From Nitrospirota bacterium (GTDB lineage: Bacteria; Nitrospirota; Nitrospiria; Nitrospirales; Nitrospiraceae): a stretch of 8,342 bases of DNA. The notes under the pieces were generated by a model. The model did no database searches, was not told where the DNA came from, and saw only the letters and a list, made by a program, of their open reading frames with translations. The position numbers were made by a program, and so were the translations under genes. The stretch is taken from contig SCVQ01000460.1 in assembly GCA_004296865.1 (NCBI GenBank), forward strand, positions 1 to 8,342, in the 5' to 3' direction. This document shows, in pieces, positions 6,146 to 8,342 of the stretch. The number at the start of each line of letters is the position of its first letter. The first letter of the stretch is position 1.

Positions 6146-7177
6146 ATGAGGTTTGCGAAAGGGGGGACGCGCGCTCGAGTCGCTCGAGGGATACTGGCGG
6201 TGCTGGCGGTGTTGTCCCTGTCGGCAGGAAGGGACGAAGCCGCCGCGGAGGGCTATGGCCCGTTTCCCGTTCGAAACTTTCAGCCCATCCAATTGCTGGT
6301 TCTGGGAATGCCAGGCGATCGTGCCGCGGTGCTCAAAAAAGGGGCGCTGGACGTGCGGATCGAACTGGCCGATACCAGCACGGTCTTCAATGACCGGACC
6401 GGAACGACGACGGCGACGATGAAATTCGATCAGGTGCGTTCCGGCCTCTTCCTCCGGTACGGCTTGACCGACCGGTTCGAAGTCGGGATCGAAGTGCCCA
6501 CCCTCTACCGGTACCAAGGCATCCTCGGCGGTGCGATTAATCAAACAGAACGCTTGACCAGCGGGCTGGCGCCGGCCCGTCGCGCGTTGGAGAAGACGGA
6601 CTTTGCGTATAATCTGACCCGGAACGGGCAGACGCAGTTTAGCGGAGGGGATCGCGACCTGGGGCTGGGCGATACCACGCTGTTCAGCAAGTATCAAATG
6701 TTGTTGGAGGGGGAGCATCGCCCTGCCGTGTCGCTTCGTCTTGCCGTGAAAGCTCCCACCGGGGATTCCGGCCGGTTCTTCGGGAGCGGCCATACGGACC
6801 TGGGGGCGGGGCTGGCTGTTGAAAAAAAGGTCGCGGCGCATTGGGTCCTGTACGGAAATGTGAACGGGATCCTCCCGACCGGCTCCATCGCCGGCCTGGG
6901 GCTACAGCCGGTCGTGTCCGGCCTCGTGGCGGCTGAATACCTCTGGTCTCCCGCCGCCTCATTCGAAGTGCAGTTCGATTATTACTCCAGTCCTTTTCAT
7001 GGAACCGGCTCACCGGTTCTCGATCAAGGCGTGACCGAAGTCGTGGCCGGGTTCAATTACCGCTTGCGGAACAATCTGCTCTGGCAAGTGTACGGGGTTG
7101 AGAATGTGGACTTCATCCGAGGGGCGGCTGCCGATTTCACGCTCTCCACTGTGATGACCTACCGGTTCTCCGACTGA
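6146..7177 (+). CDS. DUF3187-like predicted outer-membrane beta-barrel protein
   Basis: The 343-residue product starts with a basic N-terminus and a hydrophobic core (about 12-27), probably cut near AAA at 32-34. The opening of the mature part, YGPFPVRNFQPIQLL (37-51), is the feature I associate with DUF3187 proteins. The rest alternates short amphipathic strands with glycine- and aspartate-rich turns, for example GLFLRYGLTDRFEVGIEVP and HTDLGAGLAVEKKV, and ends in TVMTYRFSD with an aromatic residue near the C-terminus, as in outer-membrane barrels. No enzymatic motif is seen. Its function is unknown; the 58-base gap after mlaC suggests shared transcription and a possible outer-membrane role alongside the lipid shuttle. 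The start is less certain since ATG 6146 lacks a well-placed Shine-Dalgarno. Confidence 0.78.
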   Translation: MRFAKGGTRARVARGILAVLAVLSLSAGRDEAAAEGYGPFPVRNFQPIQLLVLGMPGDRAAVLKKGALDVRIELADTSTVFNDRTGTTTATMKFDQVRSGLFLRYGLTDRFEVGIEVPTLYRYQGILGGAINQTERLTSGLAPARRALEKTDFAYNLTRNGQTQFSGGDRDLGLGDTTLFSKYQMLLEGEHRPAVSLRLAVKAPTGDSGRFFGSGHTDLGAGLAVEKKVAAHWVLYGNVNGILPTGSIAGLGLQPVVSGLVAAEYLWSPAASFEVQFDYYSSPFHGTGSPVLDQGVTEVVAGFNYRLRNNLLWQVYGVENVDFIRGAAADFTLSTVMTYRFSD

Positions 7178-7194
7178 CCCGGTAGCCTGACCAA

Positions 7195-7230
7195 GACGGG
7201 TGTTTGCTGGTTGTTGATACCCGTTATTTG
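7195..7230 (+). terminator. Weak intrinsic terminator candidate after the DUF3187 gene
   Basis: ACGGGT (7196-7201) pairs perfectly with ACCCGT (7219-7224), and the stem extends to about nine pairs with G-T wobbles (7195-7203 with 7217-7225). The loop is about 13 bases. The following ATTTG is only a short T run, so termination would be weak or partial. Position between the DUF3187 gene and the dxs promoter candidate supports the call. Confidence 0.4.
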
Positions 7231-7241
7231 AACGTAAGCGC

Positions 7242-7271
7242 TTGACATTCCGAAGAACTCTGTGAGACACT
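7242..7271 (+). promoter_or_regulatory. Promoter candidate for dxs
   Basis: A perfect -35 box TTGACA (7242-7247) is followed after 18 bases by GACACT (7266-7271), which keeps three of six -10 positions and is preceded by TGA, an extended -10 element (TGn). Transcription would begin near 7278, giving a leader of about 100 bases. The -35 box overlaps a perfect 8-base palindrome AAGCGCTT (7236-7243). The poor -10 match keeps confidence moderate, but this is the only gap in the window besides the shc upstream region with such a -35 box. Confidence 0.5.
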
Positions 7272-7362
7272 CGCATTAATTCTTTACGATCTGAAAGTGT
7301 TTCTGCCCGGTTTCCAGCCAGGGTGCGCATTCCCAATTCCAGGAGCCGGAGTGTAGGTAAAC

Positions 7363-7368
7363 AGGAGA
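7363..7368 (+). promoter_or_regulatory. Strong Shine-Dalgarno for dxs
   Basis: AGGAGA lies seven bases before ATG 7376 and is the clearest ribosome-binding site in the window. It fixes the dxs start. Confidence 0.85.
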
Positions 7369-7375
7369 AATCGCC

Positions 7376-8342
7376 ATGTCTTTGTTGAAGACAATAAACA
7401 GCCCGTCGGATCTGAAGCGCTTGTCGCCGGACCAATTCCCGGCCCTGTGTCAGGAGATCCGCGAGCAGATCATTGCGACCGTGTCGAGCGTCGGCGGCCA
7501 CTTGGCCTCCAACTTGGGCGTCGTCGAGTTGACGGTGGCGCTGCACTCTCTGTTGGACACCCCGACGGACAAGATCGTGTGGGATACGAGCAACCAGGCC
7601 TATACCCATAAGTTGTTGACCGGGCGGCGGGAACAGTTTCACACGTTGCGGCAATACGGCGGACTCAGCGGGTTCTGCAAGCGGGAGGAGAGCGAGTACG
7701 ATACGTTTAACGCCGGGCATGCCGGCACCGGCGTGTCGGCGGCGCTGGGCTTGGTGGAGGCGCGGGAACAGCTCGGCCGCAGGGACAAGGTCGTCTGCGT
7801 GGTGGGCGACGGCGCGATGACCGCCGGGATGACCCTGGAGGGGCTGCACCATGCCGGGGGCCTGAACAAGGATTTTCTGGTGGTCCTGAACGACAACCAG
7901 ATGTCGATTTCCAAGAACGTGGGCGCCATCTCGGCCTACCTGAACCGGACCTTCACGGGCGAGTTCTACACCAGGGTCAAGGAGGAGGCCAGGCATTTTC
8001 TGCGCGCGATTCCTCAGATCGGCCAGCCCATGCAGAAGCTGGCGCGTCGGGCCGAGGAATTGGCCAAGGGGATCATCCTGCCGGGGCTGCTGTTCGAGGA
8101 ACTGGGATTCCGCTACGTCGGGCCGATCGACGGGCACAACTTCGAGCATCTGCTGCCGACGCTCGAAAACGTGTTCAAGCTGAAGGGCCCCACGCTGTTG
8201 CACGTGATTACGAAGAAGGGGCTTGGCTACGAGCCGGCGATGAAGAACCCGGTCTGGTTCCATGCCTGCCCGGCCTTCGTGCGCGAGACCGGCGGGCCGG
8301 CCAAGAAGGCCGCGCGCCCGTCCTATACGGCGCATGCGATGC
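7376..8342 (+). CDS. dxs: 1-deoxy-D-xylulose-5-phosphate synthase, N-terminal part
   Basis: The frame runs off the window after 322 codons; complete enzymes are about 620-640 residues, so this is the thiamine-diphosphate-binding half plus linker. DXS condenses pyruvate with glyceraldehyde 3-phosphate, the first step of the MEP isoprenoid route that feeds squalene and hopanoid synthesis. Family marks are GGHLASNLGVVELTVALH (40-57), the cofactor motif starting GDGAMTAGM (144-152) and reaching LNDNQMSIS (171-179), LFEELGFRYVGPIDGH, and TKKGLGYEPA followed by FHA. The H in GGHLAS (42) and in FHA are kept. The usual WDxGHQAY reads WDTSNQAY (69-76), with asparagine 73 where a histidine is nearly always found, and GHSSTS reads GHAGTG (114-119). 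This could be a divergent true DXS or a DXS-like paralogue. It has its own Shine-Dalgarno and a promoter candidate. Confidence 0.9.
   Translation, partial: MSLLKTINSPSDLKRLSPDQFPALCQEIREQIIATVSSVGGHLASNLGVVELTVALHSLLDTPTDKIVWDTSNQAYTHKLLTGRREQFHTLRQYGGLSGFCKREESEYDTFNAGHAGTGVSAALGLVEAREQLGRRDKVVCVVGDGAMTAGMTLEGLHHAGGLNKDFLVVLNDNQMSISKNVGAISAYLNRTFTGEFYTRVKEEARHFLRAIPQIGQPMQKLARRAEELAKGIILPGLLFEELGFRYVGPIDGHNFEHLLPTLENVFKLKGPTLLHVITKKGLGYEPAMKNPVWFHACPAFVRETGGPAKKAARPSYTAHAM

Noticed and set aside
7159..7185. Perfect 7-base inverted repeat CTACCGG/CCGGTAG across the DUF3187 stop codon
   Set aside because: The 13-base loop and absence of a T run make it unconvincing as a terminator, and half of it is coding. 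The hairpin at 7195-7225 is the better candidate.
7272..7375. Thiamine-diphosphate riboswitch in the dxs leader
   Set aside because: The conserved CTGAGA and ACCTGATCTGG-type elements of the THI box are not present, and no other known riboswitch core was recognised.
7010..8335. Long minus-strand open frame opposite dxs (441 codons)
   Set aside because: It is the antisense shadow of dxs and spans the DUF3187 end and the intergenic gap without any motif or start signal of its own.
1..8342. Mobile elements, CRISPR arrays, tRNA or rRNA genes
   Set aside because: No transposase-like protein, spaced repeats or recognisable structural RNA was seen on either strand, and the gene order is compact and uniform in base composition.

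Overview
The window reads as a G+C-rich chromosomal segment from a Gram-negative, hopanoid-making bacterium. Every supported gene lies on the + strand. Gram-negative character follows from a lipid-trafficking ABC system of the Mla type and a predicted outer-membrane beta-barrel protein. The gene set would suit a Nitrospira-like (Nitrospirota) genome, but that is an impression from protein style, not something the bases prove.

Layout. Positions 1-146 hold a near-consensus sigma70-type promoter whose -10 box sits in the centre of a perfect inverted repeat, followed by a leader of about 100 bases. Then come squalene-hopene cyclase (147-2321) and a nucleoside phosphorylase of the hopanoid-associated HpnG type (2359-3189). 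Next are four genes of an Mla-type retrograde/anterograde lipid transporter: mlaE permease (3277-4050), mlaF ATPase (4123-4896), mlaD MCE protein (4898-5341) and mlaC periplasmic carrier (5419-6087). A DUF3187-like outer-membrane protein follows (6146-7177). A 198-base gap with a weak terminator-like hairpin and a second promoter candidate separates this block from dxs (7376 to beyond the window end), of which only the N-terminal half is present.

How the parts fit. Dxs makes 1-deoxy-D-xylulose 5-phosphate, the entry step to isoprenoids. Squalene-hopene cyclase closes squalene into the hopane skeleton. The HpnG-like enzyme would remove adenine from adenosylhopane during side-chain synthesis. 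The MlaEFDC proteins form an inner-membrane/periplasm lipid shuttle. The short spacings and shared strand from shc to the DUF3187 gene suggest one transcription unit. The most attractive reading is a combined hopanoid synthesis and trafficking locus, in which the Mla-type machine moves hopanoids (or phospholipids adjusted to them) between membranes, perhaps with the DUF3187 barrel at the outer membrane. That is inference. No mobile element, CRISPR array, rRNA or tRNA was seen.
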